DNA of 64,000 nucleotides from Lysobacteraceae bacterium PS02065 (GCA_029959555.1 JASCPI010000002.1:124001-188000), one strand, 5' to 3'; positions 17,184-27,169 are shown, numbered from the stretch's first letter. The notes: generated by a model not told the origin, from the sequence alone. Made by a program: numbers and translations.

Positions 17184-18527
17184 TCAGCGATGCAAGGGGG
17201 ACTCGGGATTGTAGGTAGGGTCCCCGGACGGGGCAAGCAAGGCCCCGCGCAGGCGTTCGCCGTCACCGTCGGGCAGTCCGAACAGCGGTTCGACGAGGTT
17301 GCGTGGCGCGTCGACGTCGATGTCCCAGCCGCCGTCCTCGCGCACGCGCTCGGCGGCGACGAGGCCTTGCGCGTGCAGGCGCGCGCGCAGGCGCCCCGCC
17401 GTGGCGGGCAGCTCGACGGTACCGGCAATGCGCTCGCGGCCGAGCACACTCGCGATCGCATCACCGAGGCGGTCGAGGCCGAGGCGGTCGCGCGCGGACA
17501 CCCAGACGCGTGGCGCGCCCTCGCGGTCGGGCGATTCGGCGGGAATCGCATCGGCATCGATGCGGTCCATCTTGTTGAAGACGAGCACCTGCGGGATGTC
17601 GGTCGCGCCGATCTCGGCGAGCACGCGTTCGACGTCCGCCACGCGTGTATCGCGCTCGGGATCCGACGCATCGATGACGTGCAGCAGCAGGTCGGCGTCG
17701 CGCGCCTCGGCCAGCGTCGAACGAAATGCCGCGACGAGGTCGTGTGGCAGATCGCGGATGAAGCCGACCGTGTCGGCGAGCACGATCGGCCCGCAGGCGA
17801 GTCCGTCGATGCGGCGCAGGGTCGGGTCCAGCGTCGCGAACAGCTGGTCGGCCGCGTAGACCTCCGCGCCGGTCATCGCATTGAACAGCGTCGACTTGCC
17901 CGCGTTGGTGTAGCCGACGAGCGCGACCACCGGCAAAGCGCTGCGCTCGCGCGAGCGGCGCGCCTGTGCACGCTGCGTCTCGACCTTGTCGAGGCGGCGC
18001 TGCAGCTGCTTGACGCGTTCGGCGAGCAGGCGGCGATCGATCTCGAGCTGGGTCTCACCGGGACCACGCAGGCCGATCGCACCACCACGCTGGCGCTCGA
18101 GGTGGGTCCAGCCGCGCACGAGGCGCGTGGACATGTGCTTGAGCTGTGCGAGTTCGACCTGCAGCTTGCCTTCGTGCGAGCGCGCACGCTGCGCGAAGAT
18201 GTCGAGGATGAGGCCGGTGCGGTCGACGACACGGCACTCGGTGAGCTTCTCGAGGTTGCGCTCCTGCACCGGCGACAACGCGTGGTTGACCAGGATCAGG
18301 TCGGCGTCGAGCACGACGCGATGCGTCTTGAGCTCCTCGGCCTTGCCGGTGCCGACGAAGTAGCGCGGGTTGGGCGTGTCCACGCGCGCAGCCAGCGTGC
18401 CGACGACGGTCGCGCCCGCGGAACGCGCGAGTTCCGCGAATTCCTCGAGGACGGCGGGATCGGACTGGCCCGGGGCGTGCGGCTGCAGAAGCAGCGCACG
18501 CTCGCCTTTTCTGGAGCGATCGAACAG
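17184..18527 (-). CDS. hflX: Ribosome-associated GTPase HflX, probable CTG start
   Basis: The protein has 447 residues if translation starts at CTG 18527-18525, nine bases from the hfq stop. The homologous N-terminus (FDRSRKGERALLLQPH) begins at the next codon, just as E. coli HflX begins MFDR. No ATG, GTG or TTG lies in this frame between the hfq stop and the GTG at 18383, which would remove about 48 conserved residues. The middle has the HflX domain (GLRGPGETQLEIDRRLLAER). The G domain carries GYTNAGKST, DTVGFIRDLP and NKMD. HflX splits stalled ribosomes during heat stress. Its order after hfq is typical. Confidence 0.93.
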   Translation of the reverse strand: MFDRSRKGERALLLQPHAPGQSDPAVLEEFAELARSAGATVVGTLAARVDTPNPRYFVGTGKAEELKTHRVVLDADLILVNHALSPVQERNLEKLTECRVVDRTGLILDIFAQRARSHEGKLQVELAQLKHMSTRLVRGWTHLERQRGGAIGLRGPGETQLEIDRRLLAERVKQLQRRLDKVETQRAQARRSRERSALPVVALVGYTNAGKSTLFNAMTGAEVYAADQLFATLDPTLRRIDGLACGPIVLADTVGFIRDLPHDLVAAFRSTLAEARDADLLLHVIDASDPERDTRVADVERVLAEIGATDIPQVLVFNKMDRIDADAIPAESPDREGAPRVWVSARDRLGLDRLGDAIASVLGRERIAGTVELPATAGRLRARLHAQGLVAAERVREDGGWDIDVDAPRNLVEPLFGLPDGDGERLRGALLAPSGDPTYNPESPLHR

Positions 18528-18533
18528 TTCGGC

Positions 18534-18794
18534 TTACTCGTGGTGTTCGGCGGACTCGCCGCCCGGCGCGGCGTCGGGACCGGCGATGCGCACGTTGCGG
18601 CTCGGCACGACGGTGGAGATCGCGTGCTTGTAGACCATCTGGCTGACCGTGTTGCGCAGCAGGACGACGAACTGGTCGAACGATTCGACCGTGCCCTGCA
18701 GCTTGATGCCGTTGACGAGGTAGATCGAGACCGGCACGCGCTCGCGGCGCAAGGCGTTCAGGAAGGGATCCTGCAGCGACTGCCCTTTGGACAT
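18534..18794 (-). CDS. hfq: RNA chaperone Hfq
   Basis: This 86-residue protein forms a hexamer that pairs small RNAs with target mRNAs. It begins [20 protein letters not shown] and contains the Sm1 motif ([20 protein letters not shown]) and the Sm2 motif ([12 protein letters not shown]), including the YKH proximal-face residues. The C-terminal tail is short and acidic, rich in Gly and His. A ribosome site (GGAG) lies upstream. It is between miaA and hflX on the same strand; the hflX start is within nine bases of its stop. Confidence 0.98.
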   Translation of the reverse strand: MSKGQSLQDPFLNALRRERVPVSIYLVNGIKLQGTVESFDQFVVLLRNTVSQMVYKHAISTVVPSRNVRIAGPDAAPGGESAEHHE

Positions 18795-18924
18795 TTCTTG
18801 TTCTCCAGTAACGTCGTTCCGAACCGGATAAAAAATCGCGCGGCGCGAAGGCGGCCCCTGCAGGCCAGGCGCCCGGAACGCTTCCGGTTCATGTTCGGCA
18901 GCTTAGCCGAACCCGGGCGCGAAT

Positions 18925-18948
18925 AAAATGCGCCACGCCGCGCATTTT
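18925..18948 (-). terminator. Hairpin terminator directly after miaA
   Basis: AAAATGCGC (18925-18933) and GCGCATTTT (18940-18948) form a nine-base stem. On the minus strand the stem is followed by ATTC, with T-rich sequence in its 3' arm. It abuts the miaA stop codon. It would partly separate miaA from hfq, so hfq probably also has its own promoter in the A/T-rich bases near 18820. Confidence 0.6.
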
Positions 18949-19893
18949 TCACGCACCGAGGAATGCCGCCACGATGGTGCGCACCCTTGGCGCCACATGG
19001 GCGTCGTCGGGATCGGGCGTGAGGGCATCGAGTTCGGAGCGCAGCCACGTGATCTGGCGCTTGGCGAGCTGGCGGGTCGCGAAGATGCCGAGCTCGCGGA
19101 ATCGTTCGCGCGAGATATGGCCGTCCAGATGGTCCCAGCCCTGGCGATAGCCCACCGCGCGCATCGACGGCAGGTCGGGATCGAGGTCGCCGCGCGCGCG
19201 CAGCCGCACGAGTTCGTCGAGCAGGCCTCCTGCCAGCATCGCGTCGAAGCGCTGCGCGATACGTTCATGCAGGGAGCCGCGGTCGCGCGGCAGCAGCGCG
19301 ATCTTGAGCACGCGCCACGGCAGGCGCGTGCGCACGCCGCCCTGCTGTTCGCTCAACGGGCGGCCACTGACCGTGATGACCTCGAGCGCACGCTGGATGC
19401 GCTGGGCGTCCCCCGGGCGTATGCGCGCCGCGGCGATCGGATCGAGCTCGGCCAGGCGAGCGTGCATGCCGGACCAGCCGGCGTCGGCGGCCTCGGCGGC
19501 GAGCGACGCGCGCAAGGACGGATCGGCGGGCGGAAGATCCGACAGGCCACGTTCGAGGGCACGGAAGTACAGACCGGTGCCGCCGACCAGCAGCGGAATG
19601 CGGCCCGCGGCCGACACCGCCCGCATCTCGCGCAGCGCGTCCTCGCGGAAGTCCGCCGCCGAATACGGCTCGGACGGATCGCGCAGGTCGATGAGCCGGT
19701 GCGGATGACGCGCCAGGGTCTCCGTATCGGGCTTGGCCGTGCCCACGTCCATGCCGCGATAGACCTGGGCCGAGTCGACGCTGAGCAGGTCGCAAGGCAA
19801 GAGCCCCGACAGCGAGAGCGCGAGCGCGGTCTTGCCCGACGCCGTCGGCCCCATGAGGAAGATCGCCGGCGGGCGGGTATCGATCGGACGCAT
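18949..19893 (-). CDS. miaA: tRNA dimethylallyltransferase MiaA
   Basis: This 314-residue enzyme adds a dimethylallyl group to A37 of tRNAs that read U-starting codons. ATG 19893 is chosen since the family N-terminus is close by: [17 protein letters not shown] is the P-loop. [21 protein letters not shown] (Asp for substrate binding), [13 protein letters not shown] and [20 protein letters not shown] are all conserved. The frame extends upstream, but without homology. It leads into hfq on the same strand, a common pairing in gammaproteobacteria. Confidence 0.96.
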   Translation of the reverse strand: MRPIDTRPPAIFLMGPTASGKTALALSLSGLLPCDLLSVDSAQVYRGMDVGTAKPDTETLARHPHRLIDLRDPSEPYSAADFREDALREMRAVSAAGRIPLLVGGTGLYFRALERGLSDLPPADPSLRASLAAEAADAGWSGMHARLAELDPIAAARIRPGDAQRIQRALEVITVSGRPLSEQQGGVRTRLPWRVLKIALLPRDRGSLHERIAQRFDAMLAGGLLDELVRLRARGDLDPDLPSMRAVGYRQGWDHLDGHISRERFRELGIFATRQLAKRQITWLRSELDALTPDPDDAHVAPRVRTIVAAFLGA

Positions 19894-19998
19894 CGCGTCA
19901 TTGTAGCCGCGACGATGTCGCACACGGCGCCGATGCTTTGACAAACCCGGCGCCACTGCGCTCATATACCCGCTTCACGGGGGCAGGCCGAGGCACGA

Positions 19999-22020
19999 AT
20001 GGACGACTGGACCATCCTCCAGCTCGTGTTGTACGGCGCCGGCTCGCTCGTCGCGCTGACCCAGAGCGTCGTGTTCACCCATTACCACCGTGTGTTCCGG
20101 CGCGACCACCTGCTGCTGTGGGCGCTGAGTTTCCTCGCACTCGCACTCTACCTTTCGACGTCGGCGATCTCGATCACGCTGCTCGGCTCGATGCCGGCGT
20201 CGCATCCGCTGCGCCTGACGGTGTCGTCGATATCGCTGGTCTCCGCCTATGTGCAGGTGGCCCTGCTGATCATGGGCACGCTGGCGATATGGCGCACGCA
20301 CCGCTGGTCGCGTCGCCAGGTGATCGCGGCACTCGGCCTCGCGACCACGTTCGGCCTGTTCGGTGCACTCGCGTTCGCGTTCGATCCGCAATACGTGCAG
20401 GAGCGGTTCTTCCTGCGGGTCGGCCTGCGCTACCTCGTCGGCGGACTGGCCGCGCTCGCGATGGGTTTCGCGATCGCGATCCGCTGGCCGCGGGGCCGCC
20501 TCGGCCAGCAGCTGACCGCCCTCGCCCTGATCCTCTACGCCGCCGACCTGCTGCACATCTTCGCCTCGTACTGCGCCCAGGCCGGTTACGGCATCACCTG
20601 GCCGTGGATGCGCCACGTGGGCGTCGCCAGCGTGCTGACGCAGCTTTTCATCGGTTACGGCCTCGTCGTCTGGCTGCTCGAGGACGAACGCGACCGCGCC
20701 GAGCGCGCGACCGACGCCGCCGAGCACCTGCGCCACTTCGACCCGATGACCGGGCTGCCGAACCGGCAGCACATGCTGTCGATGCTCGCACGGCAACTCG
20801 AGCAGCAGCAGGACACCACGCTGCTGCTCGTGCGCGTCGACAACCTCGGCCACATCGCCGCGGCATTCGGCATGGACGGCGTCGACCTCGCCCTCGCGAC
20901 CAGCGCCGAACGCATCGACGAGGTCGCGCGTTCGCGCGGCCTGTTCGCGGCGCGCCCGGATGCCGACCATTTCTCCCTGCACGGCACCGGACTCGACACC
21001 GAAGCGGGCGCAGGCCGCATCGCCGAGCAGGTGCTCGACGCGCTCGCGCGACCGCTGTTCTGGAACGGCCGCGAACTCGCGCTCGAAGCCAGCATCGGCA
21101 TCGCGCTGGCGCCCCAGGATGCGGACACCGCCGACGCGCTGCAGTCGCGTGCCGAGATGGCGCGCGCACGCGCACGCCGTGAAGGCGCGATGCGCTACCG
21201 CTTCTACGCACCGGACCTCGATGCCGAAGCCCAGCAGCGCCTCGTCCTGCAGGCGGAATTGCGCGCGGCGTTCGCACGCGACGAGCTCGTGCTCGAATTC
21301 CAGCCCCTGCTCGACGGCTGGAGCCTCGAGATCTGCGGTTTCGAGGCCCTCGTGCGTTGGCAGCACCCGACCCGCGGCCGCCTCTACCCGGACGCGTTCA
21401 TCGCCGAACTCGAGGCACTCGGCATGATCGAGGATCTCGACATGTGGGTGCTCGAGCGCGCCTGCACCGCGGCGCTGTCGTGGCAACGCCCGGGCGGCGA
21501 GCCGATCCCGGTCGCGGTCAACATCTCGGCCTACAGCTTCCAGAGGCGCGACTTCCCCGACACGATCACGACGCTGCTGCTGCGCACGGGCCTGTCGGCC
21601 GGATGCCTCGAGCTCGAGATCGTCGAATCGATCGCGCTGGAGCTGCCCGAGCGCGCGGTCGTGAGCCTGGACTGCCTTCGCGAGCTCGGCGTGCGCGTCA
21701 TGCTCGACGATTTCGGCACCGGCTTCTCGTCGCTCAAGCACCTGCGCCAGCTGCCGTTCGACGGCATCAAGATCGACCGCAGCTTCGTCATCGACGTGCT
21801 CGTCGATCCGCGTGACGCGGCGATCGTGCGCGCGATGCTCGCACTCGCACACAGCCTCGGCCTCGAGGTCGTCGCCGAAGGCATCGAGACGCCGGCCCAG
21901 CTCGCCTGGTTCCAGTCGGCCGGCTGCGACCGCCTGCAGGGTTTCCACTTCCATCGCTCGATGGAACACGAAGCGGCCGTGGCGCTGGTCAAGCGCACGC
22001 CGGAACGCGCAGCCACCTGA
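19999..22020 (+). CDS. Membrane GGDEF-EAL protein; predicted cyclic-di-GMP phosphodiesterase
   Basis: The protein has 673 residues. Seven hydrophobic segments (residues about 5-225) form a membrane sensor region of unrecognised type. A GGDEF-like domain follows (LRHFDPMTGLPNRQHML), but the signature is degenerate: RPDADHF replaces GGDEF near residue 318, so cyclase activity is unlikely. The EAL domain is intact: FEALVRWQHP near residue 446, VAVNISAYSFQ, LDDFGTGFSSLKHLRQLPFD, GIKIDRSFV and VVAEGIET. It should hydrolyse cyclic-di-GMP, lowering its level and favouring motility over biofilm. TTGACA at 19938 is present upstream, but the spacing to TATACC is long. The gene stands alone. Confidence 0.9.
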   Translation: MDDWTILQLVLYGAGSLVALTQSVVFTHYHRVFRRDHLLLWALSFLALALYLSTSAISITLLGSMPASHPLRLTVSSISLVSAYVQVALLIMGTLAIWRTHRWSRRQVIAALGLATTFGLFGALAFAFDPQYVQERFFLRVGLRYLVGGLAALAMGFAIAIRWPRGRLGQQLTALALILYAADLLHIFASYCAQAGYGITWPWMRHVGVASVLTQLFIGYGLVVWLLEDERDRAERATDAAEHLRHFDPMTGLPNRQHMLSMLARQLEQQQDTTLLLVRVDNLGHIAAAFGMDGVDLALATSAERIDEVARSRGLFAARPDADHFSLHGTGLDTEAGAGRIAEQVLDALARPLFWNGRELALEASIGIALAPQDADTADALQSRAEMARARARREGAMRYRFYAPDLDAEAQQRLVLQAELRAAFARDELVLEFQPLLDGWSLEICGFEALVRWQHPTRGRLYPDAFIAELEALGMIEDLDMWVLERACTAALSWQRPGGEPIPVAVNISAYSFQRRDFPDTITTLLLRTGLSAGCLELEIVESIALELPERAVVSLDCLRELGVRVMLDDFGTGFSSLKHLRQLPFDGIKIDRSFVIDVLVDPRDAAIVRAMLALAHSLGLEVVAEGIETPAQLAWFQSAGCDRLQGFHFHRSMEHEAAVALVKRTPERAAT

Positions 22021-22120
22021 TCGGCACGATGGCCGGCACCGTCGAGGATGGGCGTCCGCCACGCCGACGACCACCGGTGTGACGGGTGCACCGCGCGACG
22101 CCCGGCGACACGAAAGAAAA

Positions 22121-22139
22121 CGCCCGGACGAGCCGGGCG
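22121..22139 (-). terminator. Hairpin terminator of the secreted protein gene
   Basis: CGCCCGG (22121-22127) and CCGGGCG (22133-22139) flank ACGAG. On the minus strand the stem is followed by TTTTCTTTCG, a fair T-tract, placing it as the terminator of the gene ending at 22165. It may also slow transcription from the EAL gene on the other side. Confidence 0.75.
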
Positions 22140-22164
22140 CTTTCGTGGAACGGAGGCTCGACGA

Positions 22165-22887
22165 TCAGTCGATGTTGAATTCCTGCAGCGACACCGGCAG
22201 CGACGTCGCGTTGACGACCATGACGATGTTCATGCCCGGGAAACCGATGTCGCTGGTCGGGGTGGGATCCGCGATGCCGCAGCCCGCCGCGCGGATGTAC
22301 GAAGGAGCACCCGCCGGGTTGACCGAAGCGGTCGTGTTCGAGCCGATGAACATGAGGTTGCCGGCAGTCTGGCCGTCCGGCGTGAAGACCTCGAGGACGA
22401 GATCGTTGGCCAGGCCATCCAGCGAGCCGCTGATCGGCACGTTCAGGAGCGTACCGGTCTGGTCGGAGAGCGTGACCGGCGCGGTCGCGATCGGCGAACC
22501 GAGGTTCGCGACCGTCAGGGCCGCACCGTTCGGGATCGCGTAGAGGTTGACGGTGATCGGCTGCGTGCCGCCCGAGCTCGACGCTTCCTCGATGCCGATG
22601 TCGACACTGCTGATCGTCACGGTGCCGGTCGCGGCGAAATTGCCGTCGAGATTGAAGCGGCGGTAGTAGCTGTTGTCCGTATGGCCCACGCCGTCGTTGC
22701 AGGACACGGAGTTCAACGCCGTGATGTCCAGCGAACCGCTCTGCGTGAGGGCGAAGTTGCCCGCCGGCACCGGATGGGGATACGTGGCCGTCGTGATCGC
22801 CGACGTGCTGCGGTTGAACGCATTCTGGGCATAGCTGGGCGCAGCCACGGCGAGGGCGACGGCCGCGACGAGATAACGGTTGAGCAT
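22165..22887 (-). CDS. Secreted beta-rich protein of unknown function
   Basis: The protein has 240 residues from ATG 22887, where a good signal peptide ([20 protein letters not shown]) begins. The frame is open much further upstream, but that part is antisense to tdh and is rejected. The mature protein is rich in Ser, Thr, Gly and Asn and short beta-strand-like segments. A region around SYYRR-like [13 protein letters not shown] is followed by a long beta stretch and ends with [20 protein letters not shown]. Two cysteines (SCNDG and GCGIAD) could form a disulfide. I do not recognise a Pfam domain. A terminator follows it. Cell-surface or exported, role unknown. Confidence 0.75.
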   Translation of the reverse strand: MLNRYLVAAVALAVAAPSYAQNAFNRSTSAITTATYPHPVPAGNFALTQSGSLDITALNSVSCNDGVGHTDNSYYRRFNLDGNFAATGTVTISSVDIGIEEASSSGGTQPITVNLYAIPNGAALTVANLGSPIATAPVTLSDQTGTLLNVPISGSLDGLANDLVLEVFTPDGQTAGNLMFIGSNTTASVNPAGAPSYIRAAGCGIADPTPTSDIGFPGMNIVMVVNATSLPVSLQEFNID

Positions 22888-23088
22888 GGACTTCGGACTC
22901 CGGGCGGTGTTGAGGGACGAAAGACGGTGTCGAGGGCGAAAGACACGGCCATTCGACATGGGCCGGCCATTCCGCGGCCCATCCGTCTCGTGCCACATTA
23001 CCACGTGGACCGACCCATGCCGGAACAGGCGGACCACTGCCCCGCGGTCCCTTATACTCGCGCCCCTTTCCCGCCCCGGATCGATGCG

Positions 23089-24123
23089 ATGAGCGACACG
23101 ATGAAGGCCCTCGTCAAGCGCGAAGCCACCAAGGGCATCTGGATGGAGCAGGTGCCGATCCCCGAGATCGGCCCGAACGACGTGCTGATCAAGCTCGAGA
23201 AGACCGCGATCTGCGGCACCGACCTGCACATCTATCTGTGGGACGACTGGTCGCAGCGCACGATCAAGCCCGGCCTCGTCATCGGCCACGAGTTCGTCGG
23301 CCGCATCGTCGACAAGGGCGCGGGCGTCACCGGCTACGACATCGGCCAGCGTGTCTCGGCCGAGGGCCACATCGTCTGCGGCGTCTGCCGCAACTGCCGC
23401 GCCGGCAAGCAGCACCTGTGCCCGCACACGGTCGGCATCGGCGTGAACCGCCACGGTGCCTTCGCCGAGTACATCGCGATGCCGGCCTCGAACCTGTGGC
23501 CGATCCCGGACCAGATCCCGTCCGAGCTGGCCGCGTTCTTCGACCCCTACGGCAACGCCGCCCACGTCGCACTCGAGTTCGACCTCATCGGCGAAGACGT
23601 GCTGATCACCGGCGCCGGCCCGATCGGCATCATCGCCGCAGGCATCGCCAAGCACGTCGGTGCGCGCAACGTCGTCGTCACCGACGTCAACGACTACCGC
23701 CTCAAGCTCGCCGCCGACATGGGCGCGACGCGCGTCGTCAACGTCTCCAAGCAGTCGCTCGGCGAGGTCGTGAAGGACCTGCACATCGAGGGCTTCGACG
23801 TCGGCCTCGAGATGAGCGGCAATCCGCGCGCGTTCAACGACATGCTCGACTGCATGTACCACGGCGGCCGCATCGCGCTGCTCGGCATCCTGCCGCGAGG
23901 CGCCGGCATCGACTGGGACAAGGTCATCTTCAAGGGCCTCGTCATGCACGGCATCTACGGCCGCCGCATGTACGAGACCTGGTACAAGATGACCCAGATG
24001 GTGCTGACCGGCTTCCCGCTGCAGAAGGTGCTCACGCACCAGATCCACATCGACGACTTCCAGCGCGGCTTCGAGCTCATGGAGAGCGGACTGTGCGGCA
24101 AGGTCGTGTGCTCCTGGACCTGA
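23089..24123 (+). CDS. tdh: L-threonine 3-dehydrogenase
   Basis: This 344-residue zinc enzyme of the medium-chain dehydrogenase family oxidises L-threonine to 2-amino-3-ketobutyrate with NAD. ATG 23089 gives [19 protein letters not shown], like the E. coli N-terminus. The catalytic zinc ligands lie in [12 protein letters not shown] and GHEFVGRI. The structural zinc site has four cysteines in [17 protein letters not shown]. The Rossmann motif is [16 protein letters not shown] -10-like TATACT lies at 23053-23058. The usual partner kbl is not beside it; tilS starts 19 bases downstream. Confidence 0.96.
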   Translation: MSDTMKALVKREATKGIWMEQVPIPEIGPNDVLIKLEKTAICGTDLHIYLWDDWSQRTIKPGLVIGHEFVGRIVDKGAGVTGYDIGQRVSAEGHIVCGVCRNCRAGKQHLCPHTVGIGVNRHGAFAEYIAMPASNLWPIPDQIPSELAAFFDPYGNAAHVALEFDLIGEDVLITGAGPIGIIAAGIAKHVGARNVVVTDVNDYRLKLAADMGATRVVNVSKQSLGEVVKDLHIEGFDVGLEMSGNPRAFNDMLDCMYHGGRIALLGILPRGAGIDWDKVIFKGLVMHGIYGRRMYETWYKMTQMVLTGFPLQKVLTHQIHIDDFQRGFELMESGLCGKVVCSWT

Positions 24124-24142
24124 GCGTCACGGCGCCCCCACG

Positions 24143-25468
24143 ATGAAGCCGCGACGGCTGCGCGACCAGCTCGAACCCGCGATCGCGCACCTGCCGCCGG
24201 GCGCGATCGCCGTCGCCTACAGCGGCGGCATCGATTCGTCGGTGCTGCTGCACGCCCTGGCCGGCATGCCGGCGGCCCGCGAGCGTGGCCTGCGCTGCTT
24301 CCACGTCGACCACGCGCTGCACGACGACAGCACGATGTGGGCCGAGCACTGCCGGCGCGTCGCGGAAGACTGCGAAGTACCGTTCACGCTGCTGGAAGTC
24401 GAGGTCGAACGCGGCATCGGCCTCGGTCCCGAAGCCGCGGCGCGGCGCGCACGTCATCGCGCCCTGCAGGACCAGCTCGCGCCCGGCGAAATCCTCGCCT
24501 TCGCGCATCACCGTGACGACCAGGCCGAGACCGTGCTGCTCAAGCTGCTGCGCGGCGCCGGGCCCGAAGGCCTCGCCGCGATGCGCGAGGTGCGGCCGTT
24601 CGGCGACGGCTTCGCGTGGCGTCCACTGCTGTCGTTGCCGCGCTCTGCGCTGCGCGCCTACGCCGAATACCACGGCCTGCGCTGGGTCCAGGACCCGAGC
24701 AACGGCGACACGCTCATCGATCGCAACTACCTTCGTCTCGACGTGCTGCCTCGCCTGCGCAAGCGCTGGCTCGAGGCGGACGCGAGCATCGCGCAGAGTG
24801 CATCCTGGGTGCGTGCCGCCGCGGACTTCGTCGACGCCGAGGTCGGCAAGGCCCTCGCACGCCTGCAGGGCCTCGATCCGGCCACGCTGCGCTTCCGTGA
24901 CTGGCTCGCCCTGCCGGATGCCTTGCGTGATCCCGTACTGCGTCGCTGGTTGCGCGACATCGGCCTGACCGAACCGACCCAGCACCAGGTCGGCGAACTC
25001 GTGCGCCAGCTCGCCGAGGCCGGCGAAGACAAGCTTCCATGCGTGCGCTGGCCGGGCACCGAACTGCGGCGTTACCGTGAGCTCGTCTATGCGCGCCGTC
25101 CGCTCGAGATGGTGCCGGTCGAATGGGAGCACCGCTGGCACGGCGAAGTCTTCACGCTGCCCGCCGGACTCGGGACGCTCGCCCTCGTCGACGACGCGGG
25201 GCTCGCGACGTCGCCGCTCGCGGACACGGTGCGCGTGCGCTTCCGACGCGGTGGCGAGAGCCTGCGCCTGCATGAAGGTGCGCACCATCGCGACCTGCGC
25301 GACCTGTTCCAGGAAGCAGGCCTCCCGCCGTGGGAACGTGCTCGACTGCCGCTGGTCGTCGACGACCGCGGCGACCTGCTCGCGGTGGCCGACCTGTGGA
25401 CCAGCGAGGCGGGCGCCGCGCTGTTCGCGAACCACGGCTGTCGTCTCGCGTGGGCACGCACGCATTGA
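24143..25468 (+). CDS. tilS: tRNA(Ile)-lysidine synthetase TilS
   Basis: This 441-residue enzyme converts C34 of the AUA-reading tRNA-Ile to lysidine, using ATP and lysine. The PP-loop is [14 protein letters not shown] near residue 27. Other family motifs are [30 protein letters not shown] and the substrate-contacting [15 protein letters not shown]. The C-terminal TilS domain is present ([20 protein letters not shown] with the [18 protein letters not shown] end). It probably shares a transcript with tdh and xseB; the essential tRNA modification makes it a core gene. Confidence 0.96.
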   Translation: MKPRRLRDQLEPAIAHLPPGAIAVAYSGGIDSSVLLHALAGMPAARERGLRCFHVDHALHDDSTMWAEHCRRVAEDCEVPFTLLEVEVERGIGLGPEAAARRARHRALQDQLAPGEILAFAHHRDDQAETVLLKLLRGAGPEGLAAMREVRPFGDGFAWRPLLSLPRSALRAYAEYHGLRWVQDPSNGDTLIDRNYLRLDVLPRLRKRWLEADASIAQSASWVRAAADFVDAEVGKALARLQGLDPATLRFRDWLALPDALRDPVLRRWLRDIGLTEPTQHQVGELVRQLAEAGEDKLPCVRWPGTELRRYRELVYARRPLEMVPVEWEHRWHGEVFTLPAGLGTLALVDDAGLATSPLADTVRVRFRRGGESLRLHEGAHHRDLRDLFQEAGLPPWERARLPLVVDDRGDLLAVADLWTSEAGAALFANHGCRLAWARTH

Positions 25469-25500
25469 CCGTCGGCAGGCCTGCCGCTAGCCTTCGCGCC

Positions 25501-25755
25501 ATGTCGCCGACCGCCGCCCCCGCCCCGAACCAGATCGCCGAGTTCGAGCAGTCCCTCGACGAGCTCGAGCAGCTCGTGGCGCGCATGGAACAGGGCGACA
25601 TGGGCCTCGACGATTCGCTGCGCTCGTTCGAGCGCGGCGTCGCGCTGTACCGCAGCTGCCAGGGTGCTCTCGACCAGGCCGAGCTGCGCGTGCGCCAGTT
25701 GCTCGATCCCTCGTCGCCCGACTCGGCCGAGCCGTTCGCGCCCGATACACCGTGA
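25501..25755 (+). CDS. xseB: Exodeoxyribonuclease VII small subunit
   Basis: This 84-residue helical subunit of exonuclease VII is needed with XseA to cut single-stranded [23 protein letters not shown] and [15 protein letters not shown] are the family signature. The start ATG 25501 is 32 bases after tilS. It lies just before ispA, the usual xseB-ispA order of gammaproteobacteria. The large subunit xseA is not in this window. Confidence 0.95.
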   Translation: MSPTAAPAPNQIAEFEQSLDELEQLVARMEQGDMGLDDSLRSFERGVALYRSCQGALDQAELRVRQLLDPSSPDSAEPFAPDTP

Positions 25756-25822
25756 TCCGGCGCGGGCCTCCCCGCGCGACGACACCGTTTCCTTTCCACC
25801 GATTCCCGCAGGAGCGCGTGTC

Positions 25823-26734
25823 ATCAACGCCCCGCTTCCCGTCACGCACGAGCTCTCCGAAGCCCTGCTCGCGTTCGCTGCGCACGCCGATCGCGCGCTG
25901 GAACGCGCACTGCCCCCCGCCGACCAGCCTCCCGTCGACCTGCACCGCGCGATGCACTACGCCCTGCTCGGCGGCGGCAAGCGCATGCGCCCGCTGCTCG
26001 TGTACGCGACCGGCCACGCGTTCGGGGCATCGCCGGGCGCGCTCGATGCCTGCGCGGTCGCGGTCGAGATCATCCACGCGTACTCGCTGGTCCACGACGA
26101 CCTGCCCGCGATGGACGACGACGCGCTGCGCCGCGGACGTCCGACGTGCCACATCGCCTTCGGCGAAGCGATGGCGATCCTCGCCGGCGACGCCTTGCAG
26201 GCGCTCGCATTCGAGGTGCTCGCACGCGACACGGCGGAGCACGATGCCGCGATGCGTGTCGAGATGATGCGCGTGCTCGCCGCCGCATGCGGTTCGCACG
26301 GCATGGCCGGGGGACAGGCGTTCGATCTTTCGGCGGTCGGCCAGCGCCTCGGCGCCGCCGAACTCGAGCGCATGCACGTGCACAAGACCGGCGCATTGAT
26401 CCGCGCCTCCGTGCGCCTCGGCGCGCTCGCCGCAGGCTGTTTCGACGAGGCCGTGCTCGCGCGCCTGGAGCGCTACGGGCATTGCGTGGGCCTGGCCTTC
26501 CAGATCCGCGACGACATCCTCGACATCGAGGGCGAGGCGGCCACGCTCGGCAAGACCGCCGGCAAGGATGCCGCCAACGACAAGCCGACTTATCCGGCGA
26601 TCCTCGGACTCGAGGCCTCGCGCGCGCATCTCGAAGCCCTCACGGCGGAAGCACTCGACGCCGTCGAGGGATTCGGCGGATCCGCAGCCCACCTGCGCGA
26701 CCTCGCCCGCTTCATCGCGACGCGGGCCAGCTGA
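25823..26734 (+). CDS. ispA: Farnesyl diphosphate synthase, probable ATC start
   Basis: This polyprenyl synthase has 303 residues from ATC 25823. The start is unusual. The homologous N-terminus (HELSEALLAFAAHADRALER) begins a few residues later, a good ribosome site (AGGAG at 25810-25814) lies eight bases before ATC, and no ATG, GTG or TTG is nearby in frame. The upstream in-frame ATG at 25664 lies inside xseB and would add about 53 unrelated residues. ALLGGGKRMRPLLVY, the first Asp-rich motif DDLPAMDDD and the second DDILD are intact. The enzyme condenses isopentenyl diphosphate to farnesyl diphosphate. A sequencing error at the start is possible. Confidence 0.93.
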   Translation: MNAPLPVTHELSEALLAFAAHADRALERALPPADQPPVDLHRAMHYALLGGGKRMRPLLVYATGHAFGASPGALDACAVAVEIIHAYSLVHDDLPAMDDDALRRGRPTCHIAFGEAMAILAGDALQALAFEVLARDTAEHDAAMRVEMMRVLAAACGSHGMAGGQAFDLSAVGQRLGAAELERMHVHKTGALIRASVRLGALAAGCFDEAVLARLERYGHCVGLAFQIRDDILDIEGEAATLGKTAGKDAANDKPTYPAILGLEASRAHLEALTAEALDAVEGFGGSAAHLRDLARFIATRAS

Positions 26735-26773
26735 AAGCCGGCGCGAGGCGACTCGCCCCGCACCGGCGGACGA

Positions 26774-27169
26774 TCACTGCACGAGGCGCAGCGTGACCGG
26801 ATAGCGGTACCGCACGCCGTTGCTCGCGTTGATCGCGGCGACGATCGTGAACACGAGCCAGCCCAGGAACAGCACGAAGCCGAGCGGGATCGTGACGAGC
26901 AGGCCGATGCCGAACGTCACGAGCGTGATCACCCACAGGCCGAGACCGGCCAGCAGCACCGTGATGTTGAAGTTCAGCGCTTCCTTGGCCTGGTCGCCCG
27001 CGAACGACAGCGTGTCGCGCTTGACCAGCCAGATCACGAGCGGGCCGATCACGCAGCCGACGAAGGTGAAGAACGCCGACAGCGCCGACAGGTGGCCGAG
27101 CATCGCCCACGTGCGCTCGTCGCCGACCGGGGCGACATCGGGAACCTGCGAAACCTGGTCTTCGGTCAT
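26774..27169 (-). CDS. DUF4870 small membrane protein
   Basis: The protein has 131 residues from ATG 27169, with a GGAG ribosome site seven bases upstream; an upstream alternative start is less well placed. After a hydrophilic N-terminus (VAPVGDERTWAMLGHLSALSA) come about three hydrophobic segments. The segment around FTFVGCVIGPLVIWLVKRDT, AGDQAKEALNFNIT and NASNGVRYRYPVTLRLV are hallmarks of DUF4870, a family of small inner-membrane proteins of unknown function. It is convergent with ispA and divergent from the surface-protein gene. Confidence 0.88.
   Translation of the reverse strand: MTEDQVSQVPDVAPVGDERTWAMLGHLSALSAFFTFVGCVIGPLVIWLVKRDTLSFAGDQAKEALNFNITVLLAGLGLWVITLVTFGIGLLVTIPLGFVLFLGWLVFTIVAAINASNGVRYRYPVTLRLVQ

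Noticed and set aside
19938..19970. TTGACA..TATACC as a promoter for the GGDEF-EAL gene
   Set aside because: The spacing is 21 bases, too long for a normal sigma-70 promoter, so I do not list it as a feature.
22888..24048. N-terminal extension of the minus-strand secreted protein
   Set aside because: The extension is antisense to tdh, and a proper signal peptide begins at 22887.
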